DNA of 64,000 bases from Desemzia sp045528445 (GTDB lineage: Bacteria > Bacillota > Bacilli > Lactobacillales > Carnobacteriaceae), in the NCBI RefSeq assembly GCF_045528445.1, contig NZ_JBGQQU010000006.1, forward strand, positions 38,083-102,082. The letters run 5' to 3'. Position 1 is the first letter of the stretch. Each line of letters opens with the position of its first letter. Below are positions 35,998 through 45,129 of the stretch, one piece after another. The position numbers were made by a program, and so were the translations under genes. A model generated the notes under the pieces. It did not search any database, was not told where the DNA came from, and was given only the letters and a program-made list of their open reading frames with translations.

Positions 35998-36428
35998 ACT
36001 GATTCCTCCATTTCATGTCGAATTGATTTAGCTAGTTGATCTAATTCTTCAGGAGAATAGTTCTCTGAATTATCTCCAAAATGAATACTGAACGTATCTT
36101 TTTCATCATAACGAGGCAACAAATGAATGTGACTATGGAAAACAGATTGGTAAGCTAATTTTCCATTGTTATTCATAATGTTCATTCCTTGAATGGAAGA
36201 GTCTGATTTTTTCAATCCTCTGGCAATTCTAGGAATACGTGAAAAAACTTCTTCAGCTAATTCATTATCGTATTCATAAATATCCGCTACGTGTTTTTTG
36301 GGTACCACTAAAGTATGGCCTTTAGTCACTTGTGTGAGATCCAAAAAAGCAACGACAACGTCATCTTCATACACTTTTCTACTTGGTATTTCGTTATTGA
36401 TGATCTTACAAAAAATACAATCCTCCAT
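35994..36428 (-). CDS. hit: HIT family protein
   Basis: This 144-residue histidine-triad nucleotide-binding hydrolase has the active site HSHIHLLPR (HxHxH, about residues 98-105) and an N-terminal Cys pair, CIFCKII, seen in Hit/HinT proteins. HinT relatives split adenosine phosphoramidates. It is divergent from ecsA with a shared promoter region at 36429-36580. TATACT on the minus strand at 36481-36486 could be its -10. Confidence 0.92.
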   Translation of the reverse strand: MEDCIFCKIINNEIPSRKVYEDDVVVAFLDLTQVTKGHTLVVPKKHVADIYEYDNELAEEVFSRIPRIARGLKKSDSSIQGMNIMNNNGKLAYQSVFHSHIHLLPRYDEKDTFSIHFGDNSENYSPEELDQLAKSIRHEMEESV

Positions 36429-36537
36429 GCAAATCCTTCTTTCTCAAATCAATAGTTTTACAAATCCGGAAATCTAACTTAGTATACGTCAAATGTATCA
36501 TAAAACCGATTTAAAGTGAAATAAGACAAGCTTCTTA

Positions 36538-36546
36538 TGGTACAAT
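36538..36546 (+). promoter_or_regulatory. ecsA extended -10
   Basis: TGGTACAAT, 35 bases before the ecsA start. No good -35 was recognised. Confidence 0.45.
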
Positions 36547-36580
36547 AAATAAAATAATGAAGTACTGGAGGATTACCTGA

Positions 36581-37321
36581 ATGAGTTTAGAAGTAGCAAA
36601 TGTCACTGGTGGATATAGCCAAGTACCAGTATTAAAAGATGTCTCATTTGAAATTGAGGATGGTCAATTGATCGGTTTGATTGGGTTAAACGGAGCTGGA
36701 AAAAGTACGACCTTAAAACACATCATCGGATTGATGGATCCTTTCAAAGGAAATATTACGATTGATCAATTAACCTTAAAAGAAAATGCTTCTGCTTACC
36801 GAAAAAAGTTTGGTTTTGTTCCTGAAACTCCTGCATTATACGAAGAATTAACCTTAAGAGAGCACATTGAAGTGACGGCCATGGCTTACGATATTCCTAT
36901 GGAAGAAGCTATGAAACGCGCGGATCACTTATTAAGAACCTTTCGTTTAGAAAAAAAACTGGAGTGGTTTCCGGCGAATTTTTCAAAAGGGATGAAACAA
37001 AAAGTCATGATCGTTTGCGCTTTTTTAGTTGATCCAAGTCTTTACATCATTGATGAACCTTTTTTAGGTCTTGATCCTTTAGCTATCCATGCATTGCTGG
37101 AATTGATGGACGAGAAGAAAAAATCTGGAGCATCCATTTTGATGTCTACCCATATTTTGGCGACTGCTGAAAGATATTGCGACGGATTTATCATTCTTCA
37201 TGATGGAAAAGTTCGGGCAAAAGGCTCCTTAGCCGATCTGCGGCAAGCTTTCCATATGCCGGATGCTAATCTAGACGAGATTTACATCGAGCTGACCAAA
37301 GAAGAAGGTCGTTCAGTATGA
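36581..37321 (+). CDS. ecsA: ABC transporter ATPase EcsA
   Basis: EcsA is the ATPase of the Ecs ABC transporter, which in Firmicutes affects protein secretion and intramembrane proteolysis. It is 246 residues long. Walker A is GLNGAGKST (about 37-45), the signature is FSKGMKQKVMI (about 134), and Walker B is LYIIDEPFLGLD. SD ACTGGAGGA precedes the ATG. It overlaps ecsB by 4 bases (ATGA). Confidence 0.95.
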   Translation: MSLEVANVTGGYSQVPVLKDVSFEIEDGQLIGLIGLNGAGKSTTLKHIIGLMDPFKGNITIDQLTLKENASAYRKKFGFVPETPALYEELTLREHIEVTAMAYDIPMEEAMKRADHLLRTFRLEKKLEWFPANFSKGMKQKVMIVCAFLVDPSLYIIDEPFLGLDPLAIHALLELMDEKKKSGASILMSTHILATAERYCDGFIILHDGKVRAKGSLADLRQAFHMPDANLDEIYIELTKEEGRSV

Positions 37322-38541
37322 GTGTGGTAGACATATGGAAAAGACGCTTAGCAGATCATCAAAAAACGATGATGAAGTATTTGAAGTATGTACTGAATGA
37401 CCACTTTGTCATCGTTTGTTTATTTTTATTGGGAGCATTAGGGTACGGCTACTCAGAAACGTTAAAAACGGTGTCTACAAATTTCATTTACGGACGTATG
37501 ATAGCGGTAATTGTTTTTTCGAGTATCCTGTTTATTGGGAAATTAGCCACTCTAACTCAGTCAGCAGATATCGTCTTTTTATTGCAAAAAGAAAAGGAGA
37601 TGGACGCTTATTTCAAGAAGGCTAAAGGCTACAGCATGATTCTGCCATTAGCTGTTATAGCGTTTATTTCGGTCGCTGTGATGCCTTTATTAGTAGCGAC
37701 CAGTTCATTTATGTTTACGGACTGGATATTCTTTTTTGCTTACTTAGCTGTCCTGAAGGAAGTAGAATTAGATGCGCAATGGTTGAAAATCAAACAACCC
37801 ATAGAAAAAGAGCGCAGCAAATTAACCATTCTGGTGATTCTTCTGGTCGTAGTGAGCAGTATGTTCGCGTTATATCTGCATCCATTAGCTGGTCTTGTCA
37901 GTGCTGTTGCAGGAAGTGTGTTCTGGCATTTCCAAATAGGAAAGGCTAGACAAATCTTCCGCTATCAATGGGAATACTTGGTCCAAAAAGAAACGGCACG
38001 TTTAAAATTGATTTATCAGTTTATTAATTTATTTACAGACATTCCAGCACTAAAAGGAACGATCAAACGAAGAGCATATTTTGACAACCTATTAAAGCGG
38101 ATTCCATTAAAACATCAAAACACCTACTTGTATCTGTTTTCTAAAGCTATTGTGCGAGGAACTGAATATAGCGGATTAGTGTTTCGTTTGAGCTTGATAG
38201 GTGTTGTGGTGATTGCTTTGTTAGCCAATCCTCTGTTGAATGGTATGATGAGTGTTTTATTTCTTTATTTGACAGGATTCCAATTGATTCCATTGTATTA
38301 CCATTACGATAACCATTTGTTATCCGTTTTGTATCCTGTTGATAAGAATCAGAAATTATCTGCGATGCAAACCATTTTGTTATTCTTACTAGTGATTCAA
38401 AGCAGTTTGTTTTTAGTGGCTAATCTATTAACAATGCCTATCGTTGTCAGTATAGGGTTATTTATATTAAATGTCCTGTTTAGTTGGTTGTTCAGTCGAT
38501 TCTACTTAGCTTCCCGCATCAAAAAGCTCAATAAAGGGTAA
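37318..38541 (+). CDS. ecsB: ABC transporter permease EcsB
   Basis: EcsB is the membrane partner of EcsA. The 407-residue protein has about 8-10 hydrophobic segments in two groups (about 25-150 and 160-210, then 285-400) and charged cytoplasmic loops. The 4-base overlap with ecsA implies coupled translation. The third Bacillus gene, ecsC, is absent. dat follows after about 95 bases. Confidence 0.92.
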   Translation: MSVVDIWKRRLADHQKTMMKYLKYVLNDHFVIVCLFLLGALGYGYSETLKTVSTNFIYGRMIAVIVFSSILFIGKLATLTQSADIVFLLQKEKEMDAYFKKAKGYSMILPLAVIAFISVAVMPLLVATSSFMFTDWIFFFAYLAVLKEVELDAQWLKIKQPIEKERSKLTILVILLVVVSSMFALYLHPLAGLVSAVAGSVFWHFQIGKARQIFRYQWEYLVQKETARLKLIYQFINLFTDIPALKGTIKRRAYFDNLLKRIPLKHQNTYLYLFSKAIVRGTEYSGLVFRLSLIGVVVIALLANPLLNGMMSVLFLYLTGFQLIPLYYHYDNHLLSVLYPVDKNQKLSAMQTILLFLLVIQSSLFLVANLLTMPIVVSIGLFILNVLFSWLFSRFYLASRIKKLNKG

Positions 38542-38635
38542 AATCAAACAGACAAATAAAAAAAATAATGCATTTACGAAAAAAATTTGATAGGATAGAA
38601 AAAAAATAAAAATTTTTTAGGGAGAAGGAAAGCAA

Positions 38636-39505
38636 ATGAAAGTCATCTGGAATGACCAAATTGTTGATAGAAGTGAAGTGAAAATTGATATGGAAGATAG
38701 AGGGTATCAATTTGCGGACGGGATTTATGACGTTGTTCGGGCCTATAATGGACAGTTTTTCACTTTAGATGAACATGTAGACCGTTTCTTTTCCGGCATG
38801 AATAAAATCGATCTGGAAGCTCCTTTTACAAAAGATGAATTGAAAAGCCGTTTAAAAGAATTGATCCAAATCAATAAAATCGATACTGGGAATGTTTATT
38901 TCCAAATCAGTAGAGGAATAGCGTCTCCTAGAGACCATATTTTTCCAGACCCTACTGATGTGCCGCCGGTTTTTACGGCGTCAACGACAGTAGTCCCAAG
39001 AAATCAAGTTAAAATGACGAACGGTATTACTGCTGGTATTGTCCCTGACACTCGTTGGCTGCATTGTGATATCAAGTCCATCAGTTTATTAGGCAATATT
39101 TTAGCGAAGCATACCGCGCATAAAGAAGGTTTTGATGAAGCTGTTTTGCATCGAGATGGAATAGTGACGGAATGTTCTTCTTCTAATATGTGGATGGTAA
39201 AAGACGGCATAGTTTATACACATCCAGATGGTAATTTGATCCTTCCGGGGATCACTAAAATCGTTTTACTTAGAGCTGCAGAAAAAGCAGGCATCCCTGT
39301 AAAAGAAGAAACATTTACGTTAGAGGATCTGAAACAAGCGGACGAAGCTTTTTCTTCTAGTACGACTATTGAAGCTATGCCGATCATTGAAATTGACGGA
39401 GTAGCTGTAGGACAAGGAAAAAGAGGTCCTGTCGTTGAGAAGCTGCAACAGTACTTTGTGGCTGAGATCGAAGCTCAGTGTGGAAGTATAACCATCACTA
39501 ACTAA
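38636..39505 (+). CDS. dat: D-amino-acid aminotransferase
   Basis: This PLP-dependent class IV (fold IV) transaminase of 289 residues interconverts D-alanine and D-glutamate, the latter a peptidoglycan precursor. The start MKVIWNDQIVDRSEVKIDME and the segment QFADGIYDVVR are typical. The PLP Lys lies in CDIKSISLL (about residue 147). The D-amino-acid type is supported by EAVLHRDGIVTECSSSNMW. SD GGGAGAAGG precedes the ATG. It converges on the pyruvyl transferase gene. Confidence 0.92.
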   Translation: MKVIWNDQIVDRSEVKIDMEDRGYQFADGIYDVVRAYNGQFFTLDEHVDRFFSGMNKIDLEAPFTKDELKSRLKELIQINKIDTGNVYFQISRGIASPRDHIFPDPTDVPPVFTASTTVVPRNQVKMTNGITAGIVPDTRWLHCDIKSISLLGNILAKHTAHKEGFDEAVLHRDGIVTECSSSNMWMVKDGIVYTHPDGNLILPGITKIVLLRAAEKAGIPVKEETFTLEDLKQADEAFSSSTTIEAMPIIEIDGVAVGQGKRGPVVEKLQQYFVAEIEAQCGSITITN

Positions 39506-39510
39506 GTTAA

Positions 39511-39570
39511 AAAAAGACACCCTGCAGGGGCTCAGAGATCACAACTCTAAGCTGCCTAAGGGTGTTTCTT
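39511..39570. terminator. Hairpin between dat and the pyruvyl transferase gene
   Basis: AAGACACCCT and AGGGTGTTTCTT pair across about 35 bases. The right arm lies inside the last codons of the convergent gene, so the terminator is partly coding. Confidence 0.55.
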
Positions 39571-40729
39571 CTTGTTCAAGTAAATCGTCGGTTAGAGCTG
39601 GAGCAACAGTGTTTACTAAAAGAGAATGACACTCGTTCTTTTGGGAGTCAATCAACTCTTTATTGTAACCAATTTGTTCAGCTTCAAATAATTTTTCTAA
39701 AACTTCTTTAAAATGAGAACCATATTGGAACACTCTGTCTGGCTGTTGAATATTTTCAAAAAAGAAATCTACTTTACTATCCCAAGTTATCGCAATGGTA
39801 GGGATATCCAAAGAGACAGCAATAATGTGACTGTGCAGACGGAAAGAAATGATACTGCGGTAGCTGGCTATGGTTTGAACTAACTCTATCGGCTTCAATG
39901 GACGCTTGGCGATAGCCGATTCATCATAGCCGCATAATTGGGCTATTTTAAGTGCTAACTCATAATCGTCAAAACTGCCATTGCAAAATAATTCCCAGCG
40001 TATATCCCTATCATTCAATGACGTAATGATATTTGAATACATTTTGATGACTTTGTCGTCTTTCTTACGGCTTTGGCTGATAACTCCTAGACCAATTACA
40101 TTGCTTCCGCTTTTTTGGATATCAAAAGCTTCAGAGGCCCACAGAGCACAATCATGAGATTGAGCAGCTTGCAGATGAGTAGGAAGTAATCTCTCATTCA
40201 TTTGATTCAAGTGATCCCGAGCACTGATAGAATCAATATTTTGATGATTCAGAGCATGTTGCAGCTGTTTTTGCAATAATACGCTGTTGACGCGCCCCAT
40301 GCCGCATGCATTAAAAATGGTCGGTGTATCGTGTTTTGCTAAATACTTCATATGCCGATGGATAGGCAGACTAAAATAATCCATAAATAATTGACCACCT
40401 GCAAATACTGCTAAATCATAGGGTTGGTCGCTGATTTCTTTGGTTTTTTTCGATCTTTTCCAGCGTCCATGAATATATAAGGCGTAAAGAAAAGTATTTC
40501 TGTTCAACACTCTATGGGCCCATTTAGAGATGAGGTATTTGCTTCGACCAATGAGCTTATTTTGTCCGTTGTATTCATTCATAAAATCTGATCGCCCGGA
40601 TAAGTCAGAACGCACTAACTTTGAACTGGAAAAAGCTTCTTTGATCAGGAATTCAACAGATTGGCAAATGACTCCGTCACCTAAATTTTCTGAGAAATGC
40701 TCACCAATAACGAGGACTCTTTTCTTCAT
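39539..40729 (-). CDS. Polysaccharide pyruvyl transferase family protein
   Basis: This 396-residue protein matches the PF04230 group (CsaB/WcaK-like), which adds pyruvate ketals to cell-surface sugars. Visible features are an N-terminal GEHFSENLGDGVICQSVEFL, AVFAGGQLFMDYF, and a C-terminal FRLHSHIIAVSLDIPTIAI, the family's RxH segment. No glycosyltransferases or surface-polymer genes are adjacent, so the acceptor is unknown. It stands alone on the minus strand between dat and the kinase-like gene. Confidence 0.85.
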   Translation of the reverse strand: MKKRVLVIGEHFSENLGDGVICQSVEFLIKEAFSSSKLVRSDLSGRSDFMNEYNGQNKLIGRSKYLISKWAHRVLNRNTFLYALYIHGRWKRSKKTKEISDQPYDLAVFAGGQLFMDYFSLPIHRHMKYLAKHDTPTIFNACGMGRVNSVLLQKQLQHALNHQNIDSISARDHLNQMNERLLPTHLQAAQSHDCALWASEAFDIQKSGSNVIGLGVISQSRKKDDKVIKMYSNIITSLNDRDIRWELFCNGSFDDYELALKIAQLCGYDESAIAKRPLKPIELVQTIASYRSIISFRLHSHIIAVSLDIPTIAITWDSKVDFFFENIQQPDRVFQYGSHFKEVLEKLFEAEQIGYNKELIDSQKNECHSLLVNTVAPALTDDLLEQEETPLGSLEL

Positions 40730-40898
40730 TTCTCATCATCCTTTCGGTCACTCAATAAGGGTGCTTAATTTAAAAAAAGAAGTATGAATTAATGATACAA
40801 TAACAAAAGATAAACATTTTTGCACCTCATAAGTTTATTGCATAAAATGACTGAAAACTATTACATCGTTAGAAGTTCTGTATTTTTGAATTTGTTGC

Positions 40899-40927
40899 TT
40901 GACTGATGGTAGTTTTGTATCTAAAAT
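40899..40927 (+). promoter_or_regulatory. Promoter of the phosphotransferase gene
   Basis: TTGACT, a 17-base spacer and TAAAAT. The 300-base gap 40730-41029 otherwise shows only the divergent upstream region of the pyruvyl transferase gene. Confidence 0.6.
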
Positions 40928-41029
40928 AGATAACGAAGAGTAGGATGGATGTCTGAGCTGATATCTGTCTTTTTTTGTCCAAAGGGTAAATAATTTGCTT
41001 TTTAATTTATAGCAAGGAATGATTTTGGT

Positions 41030-41812
41030 ATGGACTTAGAATATAATTCTGGATGGAAGTTGCATCCAATCGGTGGTGACACTGGACAAGCTTATATGGG
41101 AACTAAGGCTGAGGAAAAGCTTTTTTTAAAGCGGAATTCTTCACCTTTTTTGGCTGCACTTTCTGTTGAAGGAATCACTCCAAGATTGATTTGGACGAAA
41201 CGAATTGGTAATGGAGATGTTTTAACAGCCCAAGAGTGGTTGAATGGACGTACCTTGAAAAAAGATGAAATGTCATCTTTAGACGTGGCGCATTTGCTAA
41301 GTCGTATTCATAATTCTGAAAACTTAAGAAGAATGCTGACAAGAGTTGGAGGACAAGAAGTTAGACCAACTGATCTACTGAGTGATTACCAAACCGATCT
41401 TCCGTTAGATTTAAAAAAACATTCATTTTTAAGAGATGTATTTCATCAATTGTTAGATACCATGCCAGCAGTAGAATCCTCTAGCTTAAGAGTCTGTCAC
41501 GGTGATGTGTATCGTAAAAACTGGTTATTATCAGATGAAAACCGACTGTACTTAGTGGACTGGGACTCTGCAATGCTGTGCGATCCAGCCAGAGATTTAG
41601 GCGTTTTGCTGTGCCAATACATTGAAAAAGATGATTGGAAATCCTGGTTATCTCATTATGGGATAGAGCTGACAGAAGAACTGACCGAAAAAATGGTATG
41701 GTATGCAGCAATGAATTATCTGATTCAAATTAAACAACACCATAAAAAAGCTCGATTCTATAAAATGAATCAAGACATTATTCGATTACAAGAGTTGGTT
41801 ACGATCAACTGA
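41030..41812 (+). CDS. Phosphotransferase family protein (YtmP-like, choline/aminoglycoside kinase fold)
   Basis: This 260-residue protein has a small N-lobe (LKRNSSPFLAAL with a probable ATP-binding Lys), a hinge (AQEWLNGRTL) and a catalytic loop CHGDVYRKNWLL (about 158-169) followed by LVDWDSAMLCDPARDLG, the Asp metal site. It directly precedes trmB, the YtmP-trmB order known in Firmicutes. The substrate is not known. Confidence 0.9.
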   Translation: MDLEYNSGWKLHPIGGDTGQAYMGTKAEEKLFLKRNSSPFLAALSVEGITPRLIWTKRIGNGDVLTAQEWLNGRTLKKDEMSSLDVAHLLSRIHNSENLRRMLTRVGGQEVRPTDLLSDYQTDLPLDLKKHSFLRDVFHQLLDTMPAVESSSLRVCHGDVYRKNWLLSDENRLYLVDWDSAMLCDPARDLGVLLCQYIEKDDWKSWLSHYGIELTEELTEKMVWYAAMNYLIQIKQHHKKARFYKMNQDIIRLQELVTIN

Positions 41813-41862
41813 CTATATCTATTATTTGTTTTAGAACTTATATTGAAATCAATCATCGATCA

Positions 41863-41895
41863 GGGAGCCAAGACAATATGTCCTGCTCCCTTTTC
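41863..41895 (+). terminator. Possible terminator before trmB
   Basis: GGGAGC and GCTCCC flank about 16 bases, with TTTT after. It could attenuate read-through from the kinase gene into trmB. Confidence 0.55.
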
Positions 41896-41939
41896 CTTGA
41901 ATTAAAAATGGAAGAACTGATAGAAGAGGAGAAAATGAT

Positions 41940-42581
41940 ATGCGTTTGAGAAATAAGCCAGAAGCACCTGAAAAAATTGCCGGCTATCCACAATTTATTC
42001 CTGAAAATCCAGAAGAATTGAAAGGGAACTGGTCATCACGTTTTGACAACAACCATCCTATCCATATTGAAGTAGGAACAGGAAAAGGCCGTTTTATTTA
42101 TGAGATGGCTAAATTACATCCAGAAATCAATTACATCGGAATTGAACTTCAAGTGAGTGTGATTGTAACAGCATTGGACAAATTAATCGAAGCTGAATTG
42201 CCGAATCTTCAATTGCTTCATGTAAACGGTGGAGAGCTTACTCAATATTTTGAAGCAAATGAGATCGATCGAGTTTACTTGAATTTTTCAGATCCGTGGC
42301 CAAAGAATAAACACGAAAAAAGACGTTTGACCTATAAAACATTCCTTGCTGGTTATGAAGAAATTTTGGTGCCAAATGGAGAGATACACTTCAAAACAGA
42401 CAACCAAGGCTTATTTGAATATTCATTAGCCAGTTTTTCACAGTATGGCATGATCCTAAAACAAGTCTGGTTGGATTTGCACAACAGCAACTTTGAAGGC
42501 AATGTAATGACTGAATACGAAGAGAAATTCTCCAATAAAGGAAACCGTATCTACAGAGTAGAAGCCCAATTCAGAGCTTAA
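41940..42581 (+). CDS. trmB: tRNA (guanine-N7-)-methyltransferase
   Basis: TrmB makes m7G46 in the variable loop of tRNA using SAM. It is 213 residues long. The SAM-binding motif is [11 protein letters not shown] (about 41-51). The family signature is [17 protein letters not shown] (about 117-133), and a C-terminal IYRVEAQFR follows. SD AGAGGAGA precedes the ATG. Confidence 0.96.
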   Translation: MRLRNKPEAPEKIAGYPQFIPENPEELKGNWSSRFDNNHPIHIEVGTGKGRFIYEMAKLHPEINYIGIELQVSVIVTALDKLIEAELPNLQLLHVNGGELTQYFEANEIDRVYLNFSDPWPKNKHEKRRLTYKTFLAGYEEILVPNGEIHFKTDNQGLFEYSLASFSQYGMILKQVWLDLHNSNFEGNVMTEYEEKFSNKGNRIYRVEAQFRA

Positions 42582-42638
42582 AAAATTGCTCAAAAATGAA
42601 ACAACCCAATTTTATACAAATTTCCTAGCTTAAAGTGA

Positions 42639-42680
42639 AAAAAATCAGCAGCAGAATATATTCTGCTGCTGATTTTTTAG
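42639..42680. terminator. Bidirectional terminator after trmB
   Basis: A near-perfect palindrome: AAAAATCAGCAGCAGAAT pairs with ATTCTGCTGCTGATTTTT. It serves trmB and the convergent gene at 42691. Confidence 0.9.
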
Positions 42681-42690
42681 TTCATTCTGA

Positions 42691-43029
42691 TCAAAGACGA
42701 TAAATATCTAAAATAGTACCTGTATAAGCATCGGCTAGAAATTCGTATTGCACTAAATCATTTTCTTCTATACGAGAAATACCGCCATAGTAAACTTTCG
42801 TTTTTAAAGCGAATTTTTGCATAGGAACTTTCGTGAGTTCGATCCACGAACCTTCAATAGGGCCTTCTTCTAAAAAAGCTTTTTTCACTCGTTTCAGAAT
42901 TTTATCGCCATTCAAGGGTTTATTTTTTTTCACATAATTATTTAAGCAATACCCGCCGACTACTCCTGCGCCAAATAAAACACCGCCACATATGCTCAGA
43001 GTGGTTGTAAGGTTATTTTTACATGTCAT
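42691..43029 (-). CDS. Predicted secreted or membrane-anchored small protein (PepSY-like)
   Basis: The minus-strand start ATG at 43029 (MTCKNNLTTTLSICGGV, 112 residues) lies 7 bases from a perfect AGGAGG. Earlier ATG codons are too close to it. An N-terminal hydrophobic segment (about 8-28) acts as anchor or signal. The remainder resembles a small PepSY-type domain (DGDKILKRVKKAF, then YEFLADAYTGTILDIYR). The function is unknown. Confidence 0.75.
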   Translation of the reverse strand: MTCKNNLTTTLSICGGVLFGAGVVGGYCLNNYVKKNKPLNGDKILKRVKKAFLEEGPIEGSWIELTKVPMQKFALKTKVYYGGISRIEENDLVQYEFLADAYTGTILDIYRL

Positions 43030-43216
43030 ACTCATACCTCCTGACTCTATTTTTCTACACATACAGTATAGCTTATTTCGAGGGAAAAAAGAAATTAGAG
43101 AGTTCTACCTTAAAATTAAAGGGGATATCAGTTATAATTAAATGGAAAGAGAAATCCCAACACATGAAAGGGGGAAGCGGCACAGTTTCTATTAGTAGAT
43201 AATGTGACTGCACAGA

Positions 43217-44296
43217 ATGGAACAAACTACATTTGATTTAATTAAGAAAATGACCGAGCTGCAAGGGACCAGTGGATTTGAACACCGCGTTCGTAAAGAA
43301 CTGCGCAAAGAAATCACTCCTTATGTAGATGAGATCAAGCAAGACGGTTTAGGGGGGATTTTTGGAATCCGCAAAAGCAAAACCGAGGACGCTCCCAGAA
43401 TTATGGTTGCAGCCCATATGGACGAAGTGGGTTTTATGATTGCCAATATTACTAAAGAAGGGTTATTCAGAGTTGTTCCTCTAGGCGGCTGGAATCCTTA
43501 TGTTGTTTCAGCGCAACGATTTACTTTGCAAACAGCTAAAGGAGATTATCCTTGTGTATCTTCTTCTGTGCCACCTCACTTACTAAGAGGTACAAATGGA
43601 AAAGGAAGCGCACCAGATGTAGCAGATATTTTATTTGATGCTGGATTTGATTCGAAAGAAGAAGCAGAATCTTATGGTGTTCGCCCGGGAGATGCTATTG
43701 TACCGTTTGCTGAAACCGTCAAAATGGCGAATGGGAAGAAAATTCTTTCTAAAGCTTGGGATAATCGTTATGGAACGACAGTGGTCATTGAGTTGTTAAA
43801 AGAATTAGCTGGAGAAGAATTACCAAATACGTTGATCGCTGGAGCAAACGTTCAAGAAGAAGTTGGTTTGCGTGGGACTAAAGGTGCGGTGCATATGTTA
43901 AAACCGGATCTATTCTTCGCTGTCGATTGTTCTGCAGCAGATGATTTAACAGGCGATAAAACTAAATTTGGTCATCTGGGAGAAGGCTTCTTACTACGCT
44001 TGCAAGATCCTGGTATGATTACGCTAAAAGGAATGCTTGAATTTTTATTGGATACGGCTGAAACACATAATATCCCATATCAATATTTTATTTCTAAAGG
44101 CGGTACAGATGCTGGAGCAGCCCAAGTGATGAATAATGGCGTTCCAAGTGCAGTTATCGGAGTATGTGCGCGTTACATCCATACGCATCAAACGGTGTTC
44201 CATATGGACGATTATGCAGCAGCAAAAGAGATGTTGATGCATATCGTTCGTACATTAGACCGTAGCACACTGGAAACGATTTTGAAAAATAACTAA
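43217..44296 (+). CDS. pepA: M42 family metallopeptidase (glutamyl aminopeptidase-like)
   Basis: This 359-residue aminopeptidase of the PepA/tetrahedral (TET) type has metal-ligand motifs AAHMDEVGFM (about 65-74), AWDNRYG (Asp, about 180), NVQEEVGLRG (catalytic Glu and ligand, about 213) and DCSAADD. C-terminal RYIHTHQTVFHMDD supplies a His. It is a cytoplasmic peptide-processing enzyme. A GGGGGAA sequence lies too far upstream to serve as SD and an in-frame TGA at 43205 bars an upstream start, so initiation looks SD-poor. trx, usp and ytpR follow closely. Confidence 0.92.
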   Translation: MEQTTFDLIKKMTELQGTSGFEHRVRKELRKEITPYVDEIKQDGLGGIFGIRKSKTEDAPRIMVAAHMDEVGFMIANITKEGLFRVVPLGGWNPYVVSAQRFTLQTAKGDYPCVSSSVPPHLLRGTNGKGSAPDVADILFDAGFDSKEEAESYGVRPGDAIVPFAETVKMANGKKILSKAWDNRYGTTVVIELLKELAGEELPNTLIAGANVQEEVGLRGTKGAVHMLKPDLFFAVDCSAADDLTGDKTKFGHLGEGFLLRLQDPGMITLKGMLEFLLDTAETHNIPYQYFISKGGTDAGAAQVMNNGVPSAVIGVCARYIHTHQTVFHMDDYAAAKEMLMHIVRTLDRSTLETILKNN

Positions 44297-44314
44297 GCGA
44301 AAAGAGCGAAGTAA

Positions 44315-44626
44315 ATGAAAGTATTAACCACAATGGAAGAATTTAAAACGTTAACTGCGGAAGGCAAAACAATCTTTTTCTTTACTGCCGATTGGTGTGG
44401 AGATTGTTCTTTCATCAAACCAGTGATGCCCGAAATTGTTGAGCATCATCCTGAAATAACATTTGTCGAAGTCGATCGCGATCAATTTATCGATTTATGC
44501 GGTGAATTGTCTATTTTCGGTATTCCAAGTTTTGTAGCTTTCGAAAAAGGCGAAGAAATTGGTCGATTCGTGAATAAAGACCGTAAGACTCAAGAAGAGG
44601 TCGAAAAATTTATTTCCACACTTTAG
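44315..44626 (+). CDS. Thioredoxin family protein (YtpP-like)
   Basis: This 103-residue thioredoxin fold has the active site WCGDC in FFTADWCGDCSFIKP (about 23-37) and cis-Pro in FGIPSFVAFEKG. The GD dipeptide differs from the GP of TrxA, so it is not the main thioredoxin. It starts 18 bases after the peptidase, in the ytpP-type position of the ytpPQRT cluster. Confidence 0.92.
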   Translation: MKVLTTMEEFKTLTAEGKTIFFFTADWCGDCSFIKPVMPEIVEHHPEITFVEVDRDQFIDLCGELSIFGIPSFVAFEKGEEIGRFVNKDRKTQEEVEKFISTL

Positions 44627-44659
44627 ATGTTAGATAGAAACTAATTTGGAGGGATTATC

Positions 44660-45127
44660 ATGGCAAAAGATATTCAAGAATACAAAAGAATTATGGTCGC
44701 AGTGGACGGAAGTGCTTCAGCCGAGTATGCATACAAGAAAGCCGTTAAAATTGCTGTACGAAATCATAGTGATTTGGTGATTGCTCATGTCGTAGATACC
44801 CGAACATACAGTATGGGAATGCCTGCTTTATATACAGAAGGAATCATTACAGAATCGGATGACATGAAAGACCAACTGGCTGGTTATAAATCAGAAGCAG
44901 AAGCCCAGGGTGTAACAAATGTTACTATTGAAATGGCTAAAGGACACCCAAGAACGTTATTAGCCGAGGATATTCCGAAGCGCTATGAAGTAGATTTGAT
45001 CATCGTAGGTCAAACAGGTCTTAATGCAGTGGAACGTTGGATGATTGGTAGTGTGAGTGAACACATTTTGCGTACAGCACCATGTGATGTTTTAATTGTC
45101 AAAAATGAATTGGAAAATGAGGAATAA
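44660..45127 (+). CDS. Universal stress protein (UspA fold)
   Basis: This is a 155-residue Usp protein. The ATP-type binding signature is GQTGLNAVERWMIGSVSEHI (about 117-136), and IMVAVDGSASAEYA is at the N-terminus. Such proteins are nucleotide-binding stress proteins of uncertain chemistry. SD TTTGGAGGG precedes the ATG. It is followed after 2 bases by ytpR, so the two are likely co-transcribed. Confidence 0.92.
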   Translation: MAKDIQEYKRIMVAVDGSASAEYAYKKAVKIAVRNHSDLVIAHVVDTRTYSMGMPALYTEGIITESDDMKDQLAGYKSEAEAQGVTNVTIEMAKGHPRTLLAEDIPKRYEVDLIIVGQTGLNAVERWMIGSVSEHILRTAPCDVLIVKNELENEE

Positions 45128-45129
45128 GA

